NCBI GenBank assembly: GCA_902362775.1
Contig: CABIXV010000002.1
Span: 263,225 to 327,224, forward strand
Origin: Clostridiales bacterium
Lineage (GTDB): Bacteria; Bacillota; Clostridia; Oscillospirales; Oscillospiraceae
Direction of reading: 5' to 3'
Length of the DNA: 64,000 nucleotides
The notes beneath the pieces are model-generated. The model was not told where the DNA came from. It searched no databases and was given only the letters and a program-made list of their open reading frames with translations. Both the position numbers and the translations under genes were made by a program. Shown one piece after another: positions 1 through 7,398 of the stretch (position 1 is the stretch's first letter; each line of letters opens with the position of its first letter).

Positions 1-51
1 GCACATGGAGCACATCATACCGTCCACCTGGACTGTATACTTCCACATCAT
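1..51 (-). CDS. HMA-type metal-binding protein, N-terminal 17 codons (cut by window edge)
   Basis: Reading leftward from an ATG at 49-51, the visible residues are MMWKYTVQVDGMMCSMC. The GMxCxxC motif is the metal-binding loop of heavy-metal-associated (HMA) domains, as in copper chaperones and small HMA proteins of Clostridia. An AGGAGG ribosome binding site lies just upstream. The rest is outside the window, so it could be a stand-alone chaperone of about 70 residues or the start of a larger protein. It is transcribed away from the ZIP gene remnant, and a putative metal-regulator operator lies about 25 bp upstream of its start. Confidence 0.7.
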   Translation of the reverse strand, partial: MMWKYTVQVDGMMCSMC

Positions 52-75
52 CTGTTCCTCCTGTTTGTTCAAATA

Positions 76-91
76 GTTAGATAGCGCTAAC
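76..91. promoter_or_regulatory. GTTAG-N6-CTAAC operator-like palindrome
   Basis: A dyad GTTAG-N6-CTAAC lies upstream of the HMA protein. A second copy with the same half-sites and spacing lies upstream of the ZIP gene at 996-1011. The half-sites resemble the TTAG/CTAA halves of DtxR/IdeR/MntR-family boxes, so an iron or manganese repressor site is a reasonable inference. The regulator itself is not in the window. Confidence 0.5.
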
Positions 92-128
92 TTGCAAATA
101 TCAAAAAGTGGACATTTTAGATGCCCAC

Positions 129-912
129 TCAGCCCAGCGCCACATCCAGGGTCATCATCAGGGTGAAGCCCAGGGCGAAGGTCAGCGTCCCCACATTGGA
201 GTGCTCCCCCTGGGACATCTCCGGGATCAGCTCTTCCACCACCACCTAGAGCATGGCCCCGGCGGTGAAGCTCAGCAGATAGGGCAGGGCCGGGATCACC
301 AGCCCGGCGGCCAGAATGGTCAGTAGCGCGCCCAGGGGCTCCACCGCGCCGGAGAGCACGCCCCCCGCAAAGGCCCGGGCCTTGCCCACCCCCTCTGAGC
401 GCAGGGGCATGGAGATGATGGCCCCCTCGGGGAAGTTCTGGATGGCGATGCCCAGGGACGGGGTCAGTGCAGCTGTCATCGTGATCTGTCCCTCTCCCGC
501 CAGGAAACCCGCGTAGACCACCCCCACCGCCATCCCCTCGGGGATGTTGTGGAGGGTGACCGCCAGCACCATCATAGTGGAGCGCCCCAGCCGGGTGCGG
601 GGTCCCTCTGCCTGCTGGCTCCGCTGGTGGAGATGGGAGATCAGGTGATCTAGCCCCAACAGGAAGAGGATACCGGCCCAGAAGCCGATTACAGCCGGCA
701 AAAAGGCCCAGGTCCCCGCACCGGTGGACTGCTCCATAGCAGGGATCAGCAGGCTCCAGATGGATGCGGCCACCATGACGCCGGAGGCGAAGCCGGTGAG
801 CCCCCGCTGCACCCGGTCCCCCCAGGCCCTTCTTCAGAAAAAAGACGCAGGCGGCGCCCAGGGAGGTGCCGAGAAGCGGGACGAGTAGCCCCCAAGCTAC
901 TGCCAGTTTCAT
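129..912 (-). pseudogene. ZIP family metal transporter, broken by one frameshift and one amber codon
   Basis: The main intact stretch (246-812) is a ZIP permease with the membrane motifs HNIPEG and QNFPEG, which carry metal-binding histidines and glutamates of the family. The N-terminus starts at an ATG at 912 (MKLAVAWGLL) in another frame. One extra G in a run of six near 817-822 separates the two frames; removing it gives a continuous KKGLGDRVQRGLTGF. At 246-248 a TAG replaces the residue after GAML, but coding resembling the family C-terminus (VVVEELIPEMSQG) continues in frame to a TGA at 129-131. With both lesions repaired it would be about 260 residues, a normal ZIP size. It is probably inactive unless the lesions are sequencing errors. 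Confidence 0.8.
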
Positions 913-995
913 TCCAACCCCCTCCTGTTCTTTGTCTGCCGGGACAAGTTTTCTTTCTGCTAATTAAGAGCAATGGCAAATCATCACATTTTATA

Positions 996-1011
996 GTTAG
1001 TATATGCTAAC
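996..1011. promoter_or_regulatory. GTTAG-N6-CTAAC operator-like palindrome, second copy
   Basis: The sequence GTTAG-TATATG-CTAAC lies about 85 bp upstream of the ZIP start, within AT-rich DNA suited to a promoter. It matches the half-sites and spacing of the copy at 76-91. This suggests the HMA and ZIP genes belonged to one metal-responsive regulon, possibly under a DtxR-family repressor. Confidence 0.5.
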
Positions 1012-1154
1012 TTGTATGCATTGTCAAGGACCGCACGAGTATTGAATCATCTTTTTCCATTCTACCTTTATATTTTTATCATCCTATAGGAGAATTTCAT
1101 TCGGGGCACAAAGCCAATTTGTCCATTTATATTGTAGATTCCATCGTATTCTTA

Positions 1155-1182
1155 TTGACAAAAAGAACAATTGTTCTATACT
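1155..1182 (+). promoter_or_regulatory. SigA-type promoter overlapped by LexA/SOS-like box
   Basis: TTGACA (1155-1160) and TATACT (1177-1182) are separated by 16 bp. The spacer contains the perfect palindrome GAACAATTGTTC (1165-1176), which fits the Gram-positive LexA (DinR) consensus GAAC-N4-GTTC. A repressor bound there would block RNA polymerase. The promoter reads into the sigma-like gene at 1375 after a leader of about 190 nt, implying DNA-damage control of the outer element. Confidence 0.7.
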
Positions 1183-1219
1183 AAATACAGGCGAAAGCCG
1201 AAACTCGTAGCTTTCCGGT

Positions 1220-1243
1220 GAGGTTCACACCCCTGTGAACCTC
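1220..1243 (+). other. Leader hairpin between promoter and sigma-like gene
   Basis: GAGGTTCACA (1220-1229) and TGTGAACCTC (1234-1243) form a perfect 10-bp stem with a CCCC loop in the leader of the sigma-like gene. No T-run follows, so it is not a simple terminator. It could be a second operator or an RNA-level control element. The rest of 1012-1374 holds the promoter and no other gene I can support. Confidence 0.4.
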
Positions 1244-1374
1244 AGGCATTCATGGGCCTCGTAGGGCACCACAACCACCCTGAACGAAGGGAACATCCAT
1301 GAAGGTCTTCAGTATTTGGCGCTGTACCGGCAGCGCGGGTGTGTGCCTTTCCGTGGAGAGCGGAAAGGACACGA

Positions 1375-1764
1375 ATGGACAACTCTGTCGTTATTCTCTA
1401 CAATGGGGAGCCAGTATCGGTGCCAAAGGAGGTCGCGGAATTTCTGGAGCAGGAGCGGAAGCGGGAGCAGGCGCAGGACAAGCGGGACGAGAGGCATCTG
1501 AGTAGAAGTGAGTTTGAAACGGTGCTGTCCTGTCTTGGAAACACCGACCCTCCTGTGGAAGAAACTGCAATCCAGGCCCTCCGGCTTGAAACTCTGCGAA
1601 AGGCTGTCCAAAAATTAGATACCCAGGAGCAAAACTTGATCGCCCTGCGCTATGGTCAGGAGCTGACCATGGAGGAAATCGGGAGGCTCTGCGGCGTATC
1701 GAAAATGGCGGTATCAAAGCGGCTGAGAAAGCTCCACGAAAAGCTGAGGAGCTCTGTCACATGA
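1375..1764 (+). CDS. Sigma-70 region 4-like helix-turn-helix regulator
   Basis: A 129-residue protein whose C-terminal half (KLDTQEQNLIALRYGQELTMEEIG, then CGVSKMAVSKRLRKLHEKL) is a sigma-70 region 4 helix-turn-helix. There is no region 2, so it resembles small element-encoded regulators rather than a full sigma factor. The ATG at 1375 is chosen because GGAAAGGA precedes it at good spacing; an in-frame start at 1339 lacks such a site. It is the first gene behind the SOS-like promoter and probably controls the mobilization genes. The N-terminal half is charged, low in complexity, and of unknown role. A terminator overlaps its 3' end. Confidence 0.8.
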   Translation: MDNSVVILYNGEPVSVPKEVAEFLEQERKREQAQDKRDERHLSRSEFETVLSCLGNTDPPVEETAIQALRLETLRKAVQKLDTQEQNLIALRYGQELTMEEIGRLCGVSKMAVSKRLRKLHEKLRSSVT

Positions 1765-1786
1765 CAGGGCTCCCCGGCTTTTTTCT
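1748..1786 (+). terminator. Intrinsic terminator after sigma-like gene
   Basis: GGAGCTCTGTCA and TGACAGGGCTCC (1748-1773, 2-nt loop, one G-U pair) are followed by CCCGGC and a T-run. The hairpin contains the stop codon of the sigma-like gene. The region 1787-1991 holds no further gene I can support, only the approach to the RepA-like gene. Confidence 0.7.
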
Positions 1787-1991
1787 TTCTCTGGGATTGC
1801 TATTCACAAGCTCCGCTTCCGTCCATACTGGATGGGAGCAAAATTTTTTCAAAGATTTTTCGTTTTCTGGTTTACAAACCGCTTCCAAGTGTCCTAATGG
1901 GTGAAGGGCAAATTTTTCGAATCAGAAGGCCAGCTGATGGCCGCAGTTGGGATTGCCCTAAAACAAACTCAGAAAAGAAAGAAGGGCGAAC

Positions 1992-3091
1992 ATGAATCCA
2001 ACCCCGTTGACCTATCTGGACGGCGAAACTCTGATAAGCACCGTCCTGCCGCCCATCCGCTTTGTCGTAGACAAACTACTCCCCCAGGGACTGCACATCC
2101 TGGCGGGAGCGCCGAAGGTGGGAAAATCCTGGCTGGCCCTGTGGCTCTGCCTGTGTGTTGCCAAGGGAGAACCGGTCTGGAATTTCTCCACTCGCCGGGG
2201 TGGTGTCCTCTATCTCTGTCTGGAGGACAGCTACTCCCGCATCCAAAACCGCCTGCTGGATATCACAGACGACGCCCCAGCAAATCTGTGCTTCGCCACC
2301 ATGTCCGAGAAACTGCATAGCGGGCTGGTGGAGCAGATCGAGGGATTTCTTGGCGCACACCCAGATACTGTGCTGGTGGTTATCGATACCCTCCAGCGCA
2401 TCCGTGCGGCCGGGAATGAAAGCAATCCCTACGCCAGCGACTACCGGGACATCGGCGTGCTCAAGGCATTGGCAGACCAGCACCGCCTCGCCGTCCTGCT
2501 CATTCACCACCTGCGGAAGATGAACGACGACGACCCCATGAACATGATCTCCGGCACCACTGGCCTCAGCGGAGCCACGGACTCCAACCTGGTGCTGAAG
2601 AAAGGAAAAAGGAGCGGCAACGCCGCCACCCTCTACTGCACCGGGCGGGACATCGAGTACCAAGAGCTGGTCCTGGAGTTCGACCAAGACGCCCATGTAT
2701 GGAAGCTGGTGTCCAGCGGAGAATCCACAGAAGAACAGGACAAAATCCTGGTTTCTCTCTCTCTGCTTTCCTCGCGGAGCGCCGGGAATTTACCGGCACC
2801 GCCACAGAGCTGGCAGAGGCGCTGGAGCCCTATTGCAGAGAAAAAATACGTCCCAATGTGCTGATGAAGCACCTGCTCCGCCGCCAAGAGGAGCTATTCC
2901 GCATGGGAATCGCCCTCCAGAGCAGGCGGACTCGTGATCGGCGAGAGCTGACGTTGACACGTACCTGTGACGGCAATGACGGCAGTGACGGGAAAAACGA
3001 TACGGAGCCAGTGCCGGATTTGTTGTCACAGCCGTCACAGCTGTCACCAAATCCAACAGACACTTCTAACGAAGGGAGCGCGGACAAATGA
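1992..3091 (+). pseudogene. RepA-like AAA/RecA-fold ATPase, frameshifted in a CT repeat
   Basis: The first part (1992 to about 2764) is a RecA-fold ATPase of the RepA helicase type, with Walker A GAPKVGKS near residue 40 and a Walker B-like VLVVIDTLQ near residue 130. After (CT)5 at 2755-2764 the reading frame runs into non-homologous sequence. The +2 frame continues sensibly as SAFLAERREFTGTATELAEALEPY to a TGA at 3089-3091. With (CT)4 the gene is one frame of about 366 codons, and its stop then overlaps the next start as ATGA, a typical operon junction, which supports the repair. It may be a replication or partition ATPase of the outer element. The lesion could be slippage, phase variation or an assembly error. 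Confidence 0.75.
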
Positions 3092-3414
3092 ACAAACTGG
3101 AGAAAGATTTGAAATTAATTTTAGATTCCTTGGCGGACCGCTGTACCGCTGAGACCATGCACTCCGTTATGGAGACGATGGAACAGTCCATGGATGACGA
3201 GGAAATTCCCCCAGCGGAGACAGTGAGATCCTTCATCCAACACCCGGAACAGCCGACGGATTTGACTGCCTTTCAGCAGGCCCTTGCAATGGACAGCCTG
3301 TTGGAACAGGCAGAAGTAAATTTCCGCACGCTCTGCGATCTGCTCCGCTACCACTACTGGAAACAGGCTGGAGCGGTCAGCTCCGTAGACGAGTTTCTGG
3401 AGCTGTTTCAGTAA
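3088..3414 (+). CDS. Conserved-looking hypothetical protein of the mobilization operon
   Basis: A 108-residue acidic, helical protein without membrane segments or recognisable motifs. It starts at ATG 3088, overlapping the restored stop of the RepA-like gene by four bases (ATGA), so translational coupling is likely. It lies between the RepA-like gene and the presumed oriT/mobC region, as an element accessory gene would. No function can be assigned from sequence. Confidence 0.6.
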   Translation: MNKLEKDLKLILDSLADRCTAETMHSVMETMEQSMDDEEIPPAETVRSFIQHPEQPTDLTAFQQALAMDSLLEQAEVNFRTLCDLLRYHYWKQAGAVSSVDEFLELFQ

Positions 3415-3439
3415 GACGCTGAGTAGGTGCCGATAACGG

Positions 3440-3535
3440 GGATTCCTCCCTTTCGGGAGGGCAAGCATCGCGTCCGGCTATACGCCGGCCACCGTTCCGG
3501 GGCGCTGCCCCGAACCCGGCCCCTGCGGGGGAAAA
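3440..3535 (+). other. Candidate oriT of the outer element
   Basis: The intergenic stretch directly before mobC contains nested inverted repeats, including CCGGC-TATA-CGCCGG and CGGGGC-GCT-GCCCCG, in very GC-rich DNA. For MobP-type systems oriT is usually just upstream of mobC. No nic core could be identified by eye, so this rests on position and structure. Confidence 0.4.
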
Positions 3536-3544
3536 GGAGGAGCC

Positions 3545-3883
3545 ATGCAGAGCGTAAAAAAGAGCGAGATCATCACCCTGCGGGTGACGCCCCGTATCAA
3601 GAAAATCATTCAGGAGCAGGCAAAAGCCGCTGGCCTGACGGTCACCGATTACCTGTGCTACAGCGGACTGGGAAAAGAGATCGTCCGGGTGAACGGGCTG
3701 GAGCAGGTGCTCACTGAACTGAAAGCCCAGGGGCGGAACCTGAATCAGCTCACCACGCTGGCCAATATGGGAAAGGTCAGCGTGGTGTACGGTGACAAGC
3801 TGGCGGAGAGTTACCAGCAGATAAGCGAGCAGATCCGTCAGCTCCTGCGGGAGGTAAGCAACGGGCCCCCACAAAGGGCATGA
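3545..3883 (+). CDS. mobC: MobC-like relaxosome accessory protein
   Basis: A 112-residue basic protein with an N-terminal ribbon-helix-helix-like stretch (EIITLRVTPRIKKIIQEQAKAAGLTV) and the downstream motif GRNLNQLTTLAN, typical of plasmid MobC proteins. It would bind oriT and help load or activate the relaxase. AAAGGAGGAGCC precedes the ATG at 3545. The relaxase gene follows about 90 bp downstream, the usual mobC-relaxase order. It is intact, unlike its partner. Confidence 0.85.
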   Translation: MQSVKKSEIITLRVTPRIKKIIQEQAKAAGLTVTDYLCYSGLGKEIVRVNGLEQVLTELKAQGRNLNQLTTLANMGKVSVVYGDKLAESYQQISEQIRQLLREVSNGPPQRA

Positions 3884-3972
3884 CCCTTTGTAGGGAGAGG
3901 AGACGCCCCGGAATAAACGAGCCTTCAGCCTCTCAGGCTGGAGGCGAATGATATGGAGGAGGTGTCGACGAG

Positions 3973-5292
3973 GTGGCTACTTTCACTGCTGTCAAGAATT
4001 GGGGCGGAGGCCGGGGCGCGCTGGGCGGAGTGCTACGTTACACCCAGCAGGACGAAAAGACGCTGTGGGAAAGACAGCGGCTGGTGTCCGGATGAAACTG
4101 CACCGCCCAATCTGCTCTCTCAGAGATGCAGCTCACAAAGGAGCGATACCGCAAAATCGACGGGCGGCAGTACTACCACTTCGTCCAGTCCTTCGCGGAG
4201 ACGGATGACCTGACGCCTCAGGAGGCCCACACCATTGCGCTGGAACTGGCCCAGCGGGAGTTCCCCAACTTCGAGGTGCTGGTAGCCACCCACATTGACA
4301 CAGACCATCTGCACAGTCACTTGATCGTCAACAGCGTCAGCTTCCGGGACGGAAAAAAACTCCACCAGAGCGCCGCCGACCTTCAGGCCCACCGGACAGT
4401 CAACGATGAGATCTGCGCTGCCCACGGTCTGGCAATCCTGCCTCCGCCGGAAAAGCAGGTCAAGCAAAAGCGGATGAGTACCAGAGAGTACCGCTCCGCC
4501 GCCAAGGGCGAGAGCTGGAAGTTCCGGCTGATGAACACCATCGACCAGTGTATGCGGTACGCCTCTACCAAAGAGGAGTTTCTCTCCCTGATGGAGAGCG
4601 AGGGGTATCAGGTACGATGGACAGAGGGTCGGAAGAACATCACCTACACCACGCCCACAGGCATGAAGTGCCGGGACGACCGGCTCCACGATACAAAGTA
4701 CACCAAGGAGGTCATGGAAGATGAGTTCCGAATCCGGGCAGAGATTGTCCGTGGAAGAACTGAAACGGCTGAACCTGCCGCCGCAGTCAGCCCCTATGCT
4801 CCCAGCGCATCCGACCCAGCAGGAGTGGAGCGAACTGCTGGCACGGCTGGAGCGCCTGGAAGCCGGCGTCAGCGCACAGGAGGCCCCGCTTCGGGCGTTG
4901 AGCCGACAGGTGGGGCAGCTACCCACTCAGGAGCAGATGGAGGAACTGGCGCGGGAGGTGGCCCAACTGCGGGCGGAAGTGAGACAGGCTGGGAGGAAGA
5001 AAGAAATCTCTATCTCGCCGCCCGGTTTGGATACGGCGCTGTCCGTACTGGCATGGTTGGCGCTGCTCCTGCTGGGGACCATGGTGGGCATGGTGGTCTT
5101 GCGGACAATCTGGTCCGGCTTGGCCGCAGTCTGGAACGCGGTGCGGACGCTGATCCCGTGATGGACGGGACCACCATGCCCCACCGCTCCGACCGCAAGA
5201 CCCTGCGCAGAGAGCAGGAAAAGAAGATCGCCCTCGGTCATAAGGAGGACGACCATGAAGAAGAACCAACCTGGCAGCAGTCTCTGGGCTGA
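3973..5292 (+). pseudogene. MobP-type relaxase interrupted by an in-frame UGA at codon 41
   Basis: From GTG 3973 (AGGAGG upstream) the frame reads MATFTAVKNWGGGRGALGG with a candidate N-terminal catalytic tyrosine in LRYTQQ. TGA at 4093-4095 then interrupts LVSG-stop-NCTAQSA, and relaxase sequence continues in the same frame. The three-histidine motif HIDTDHLHSH follows near residue 110. The frame ends at 5292 with KKIALGHKEDDHEEE. Without the UGA the protein would be 439 residues, normal for the family. Restart at ATG 4126 would lack the N-terminal active-site region. The last third overlaps another gene (4721-5161) in a different frame. Mobilization by this enzyme is probably lost, but a sequencing error is possible. 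Confidence 0.75.
4721..5161 (+). CDS. Coiled-coil, single-membrane-segment protein nested in the relaxase gene
   Basis: A 146-residue protein encoded in a different frame wholly inside the relaxase reading frame. It has an excellent ribosome binding site (AAGGAGG, 9 bp before ATG 4721). Residues 25-95 look like an amphipathic helix or coiled coil (EWSELLARLERLEAG, EQMEELAREVAQLRAEV). A strongly hydrophobic segment follows near residues 105-130 (LAWLALLLLGTMVGMVVL), so it is probably membrane-anchored with a short C-terminal tail. The role is unknown; location suggests an accessory mobilization protein. Both frames look genuinely used in this stretch. Confidence 0.65.
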   Translation: MSSESGQRLSVEELKRLNLPPQSAPMLPAHPTQQEWSELLARLERLEAGVSAQEAPLRALSRQVGQLPTQEQMEELAREVAQLRAEVRQAGRKKEISISPPGLDTALSVLAWLALLLLGTMVGMVVLRTIWSGLAAVWNAVRTLIP

Positions 5293-5332
5293 GGCCAACC
5301 GTTCCCTGATATGGGAAGAAAGGCGAATATGA
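5255..5332 (+). CDS. 25-residue small ORF with strong ribosome binding site
   Basis: ATG 5255 is preceded by AAGGAGG at 7-bp spacing. It encodes 25 residues beginning MKKNQPGSSLWAEAN and ends at TGA 5330-5332, which overlaps the ATG of the next gene (ATGA). The start lies inside the relaxase 3' end. The tight coupling suggests either a real small protein or a leader that delivers ribosomes to the gene at 5329. Confidence 0.45.
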   Translation: MKKNQPGSSLWAEANRSLIWEERRI

Positions 5333-5613
5333 AAAAAGATTACGAAGCATATCGGGACACCGGCGTTCTGGGTAGTTATCACCCTGAGATGGCCGTACTG
5401 CGGGAGCAGCGTGGTGGCGAGGTCCTAACCACATTCCGGGACACTAATTATCAGCAACAGGAGGATTACCTGGAGAGTCAGCGGAAGATGCTCATCCGGG
5501 GGAAAGTATTCTATGTGACCTCTGCGTTTCCCTCTGAGGCCATAGCGACGCCCACGGACAAACTGCTCTCCCTGATCGACGCGGAGCTTTCCGGCCAGGG
5601 CCACAGCGCCTGA
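5329..5613 (+). CDS. Small element protein of unknown function
   Basis: A 94-residue soluble, polar protein starting MKKDYEAYRDTGVLGSYH. The start at 5329 is chosen because GAAAGG lies upstream and it is coupled to the preceding small ORF by ATGA overlap; an ATG at 5311 lacks a comparable site. No domain is recognised. Its place between the relaxase and the recombinase is typical for accessory genes of such mobilizable elements. Confidence 0.6.
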   Translation: MKKDYEAYRDTGVLGSYHPEMAVLREQRGGEVLTTFRDTNYQQQEDYLESQRKMLIRGKVFYVTSAFPSEAIATPTDKLLSLIDAELSGQGHSA

Positions 5614-5697
5614 TGTTTTAGTGGACTTGGGGAAGCCGGTGGGGTATACTGTCCGTACCCCATACCGGCTTGCCCCTGAAAAAGGAGGTTACAGAAT

Positions 5698-5784
5698 ATG
5701 GCAAGCCCAAAATACAATATCTTATACGGAAGGCTCAGTCAGGAGGACGAGCGGCCGGGTGAATCCAACTCCATCCATAACCAA
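5698..5784 (+). pseudogene. Large serine recombinase of the outer element, N-terminal 29 codons
   Basis: AAAGGAGG precedes ATG 5698. The 29 codons encode MASPKYNILYGRLSQEDER and then PGESNSIHNQ, the start of a serine recombinase resolvase domain with the catalytic Ser in YGRLS. After NQ the similarity stops and the frame runs into the end of the inner element. The remainder resumes with KLFLERYAAENGF at 21075. Joining the two halves at the shared CA dinucleotide gives a continuous 562-residue recombinase, so this half was separated by insertion. Confidence 0.9.
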
Positions 5785-5813
5785 GAGTTACTATGTAAAG
5801 GGTGGAGTCACCA
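5784..5813 (+). repeat. Left terminal sequence of inner element
   Basis: Reading inward from the CA core, 14 bases precede AAGGG (5798-5802), a 5-bp spacer and TCACCA (5808-5813). The same arrangement appears inverted at the right end. Eight of the 14 outer bases also agree between ends (AGA, T, T and TGT positions). These are likely recombinase binding sites. Confidence 0.8.
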
Positions 5814-5947
5814 CCTAATACAAGTGACTGCGGTTCATTTGTGGCAGAATGGTACATTGCAGTTGTGAAAAGGAGATGAGAACGCCTAAAAAGAGCATTT
5901 TCAGCAACTGTAAACAACATTTTTACCACGGATGAAAGGAAACAGCT

Positions 5948-6298
5948 ATGGAACTGACCTATACAAAAGCAGGAGACTACTATATCCCGGTCCTTGTCCT
6001 TGACGATGACACTGAATACGAAATCGGCATATATGGCCGGATGCGCCAGCGTTTTTTAGAGGAATATCATCCTGGCACTTACAGCCGGATGCTTCTCTTT
6101 GGAGAACTGTGGAAGCATCTGGCTGAAATTGACGCCGCCTGCCGTGAGCGTATGGACCTCCTGATCCCGGCCATGGCGAAGTGGGAAGGCGTGACCGAAG
6201 CCCTGAAAGCCTCCGACCAAATGGAATGGGTAGGACGGATGAACAATATCCGAAGCCGGGCTGAGGAAATTATACTCCACGAACTGGTATACGCATAA
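5948..6298 (+). CDS. tnpV: TnpV family transposon protein
   Basis: A 116-residue protein with the TnpV signature: YGRMRQRFLEE near the middle, LFGELWKHLAEIDAACRER, then MEWVGRMNNIRSRAEEIILHELVY at the C-terminus. TnpV is carried by Tn4451-type mobilizable transposons; its biochemical role is not established. GAAAGGA lies 7 bp before ATG 5948. It is the first gene inside the left end of the inner element and ends at a bidirectional terminator shared with the convergent sigma gene. Confidence 0.85.
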   Translation: MELTYTKAGDYYIPVLVLDDDTEYEIGIYGRMRQRFLEEYHPGTYSRMLLFGELWKHLAEIDAACRERMDLLIPAMAKWEGVTEALKASDQMEWVGRMNNIRSRAEEIILHELVYA

Positions 6299-6302
6299 AA
6301 AT

Positions 6303-6339
6303 GGGGAGCGGTTCATAAAGTGGACCGCTCCCCGTTTTT
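6303..6339. terminator. Bidirectional terminator between tnpV and sigma gene
   Basis: GGGGAGCGGT (6303-6312) pairs with ACCGCTCCCC (6324-6333), followed by GTTTTT on the plus strand. The stem overlaps the last codons of the convergent minus-strand sigma gene. Confidence 0.8.
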
Positions 6340-7398
6340 GTTTTGTTTCCGCATATTTAGACCGGCTGTTCTCAAGCGGCAATTTGTCGCTCGAACAGGC
6401 AGCTGCTCAGGTCCTATGAATGTCAGCATAAATTTCTCCGGCAGTTTTGATATAGGAGCCTTTTGAAGATGCTCAACCACCCGCATCGCAAACTGATGGC
6501 TGCCTATCGTATCCCACTCGGCCAGCAGCATGATCTCCGCTGTGCCGTCTTTGAAATCATAGCAGAGTTCACCCAAAGCGCCGTCGCAGTCCGCGAAATA
6601 TTCGTAGACTGCGGCGGTTATTTTTTTGCCCCGCTTCTTCTGTGACTTTAGCCGGAGTTCCACCGCATGAAGCTCGCCCGCCGCAGCCAGCACCCTTGTC
6701 AGCTTGTCCTCCGCTCTGGCATAGGCCCGCTCCGGTATTTCAAAAAACAGCTCATGCCGCAACAATTTCAACGCAGAACGCTCTACGCTTTTCGCACGGC
6801 TCTCCGTCAAATGGAAATACTGCGCCGTTTCGGTGAGCGGGTGGTCTTTGCCGACCGCAAAGCCAAAGCGGTACTGAACATAAACATTTTCTCGATTCGG
6901 CAGCGCATCCATGGCCTCGTGAAGTTCAGCCACCGTCTCCTGCTCAATATAAATCTGCTCTGGCAATTTGACACCGGGAGAAGGAATCAGGGTTTCAACG
7001 GTATCATCCTCTGTATCATCTAAATCTTCGTCCAAATATATGATCTTCCATGCGTTTGTTTTGTCGTGCCTCAACTGCCATACCGCATCCCGGCTGTACT
7101 GACGGATCAGATCAATCATAGCCCGTTTAATTGCAGGTGCGGCATAGGTCAGAAATTTGGTGCCGCTGGAAAGATCACAGCCAGATACTGCTTTCCAAAG
7201 ACCGATAGAGCCCGCTTGTATGAGATCGTCAGTCTCGATTCCACAGGAGAAAAGATACCTTTTTCTTATGGGACCACCAATGATCTGATTGGCCGTCTGC
7301 CGAATAAAGCGAAGATTGTCCTCAATAAGCCGGGACACAGCCTGTTCGTCTCCAGCCTGTGCCAATGCGCAAAGCTGTTCATTTGTCCGGGCTTCCAT
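6313..7398 (-). CDS. Element-encoded RNA polymerase sigma-70 family factor
   Basis: A 361-residue protein. Residues 1-110 match sigma region 2 (LIEDNLRFIRQTANQI, DDLIQAGSIGLWKAV, TKFLTYAAPAIKRAMIDLIRQ). A middle acidic stretch is followed by a region 4-like part (LPNRENVYVQYRFGF, LTESRAKSVERSALKLLRHE). The C-terminal 140 residues are additional and unassigned. It overlaps the XRE gene upstream by 20 bp, so the two are co-expressed on the minus strand and probably form the element's own switch. Its target promoters are unknown. Confidence 0.8.
   Translation of the reverse strand: MEARTNEQLCALAQAGDEQAVSRLIEDNLRFIRQTANQIIGGPIRKRYLFSCGIETDDLIQAGSIGLWKAVSGCDLSSGTKFLTYAAPAIKRAMIDLIRQYSRDAVWQLRHDKTNAWKIIYLDEDLDDTEDDTVETLIPSPGVKLPEQIYIEQETVAELHEAMDALPNRENVYVQYRFGFAVGKDHPLTETAQYFHLTESRAKSVERSALKLLRHELFFEIPERAYARAEDKLTRVLAAAGELHAVELRLKSQKKRGKKITAAVYEYFADCDGALGELCYDFKDGTAEIMLLAEWDTIGSHQFAMRVVEHLQKAPISKLPEKFMLTFIGPEQLPVRATNCRLRTAGLNMRKQNKNGERSTL

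Noticed and set aside
1012..1150. Left attachment site of the outer element
   Set aside because: Compared by eye with the region after 22714; no convincing shared or inverted sequence was found, so the end is left unresolved.
1901..2320. Open frame overlapping the start of the RepA-like gene
   Set aside because: It is out of frame with the clear ATPase and becomes low-complexity after 30 codons.
5785..5786. GA dinucleotide as the crossover core, as in Tn4451
   Set aside because: GA is present at the left, but a GA-based join puts the recombinase halves out of frame. CA is present at both junctions, keeps the frame and is equidistant from the inverted motifs.
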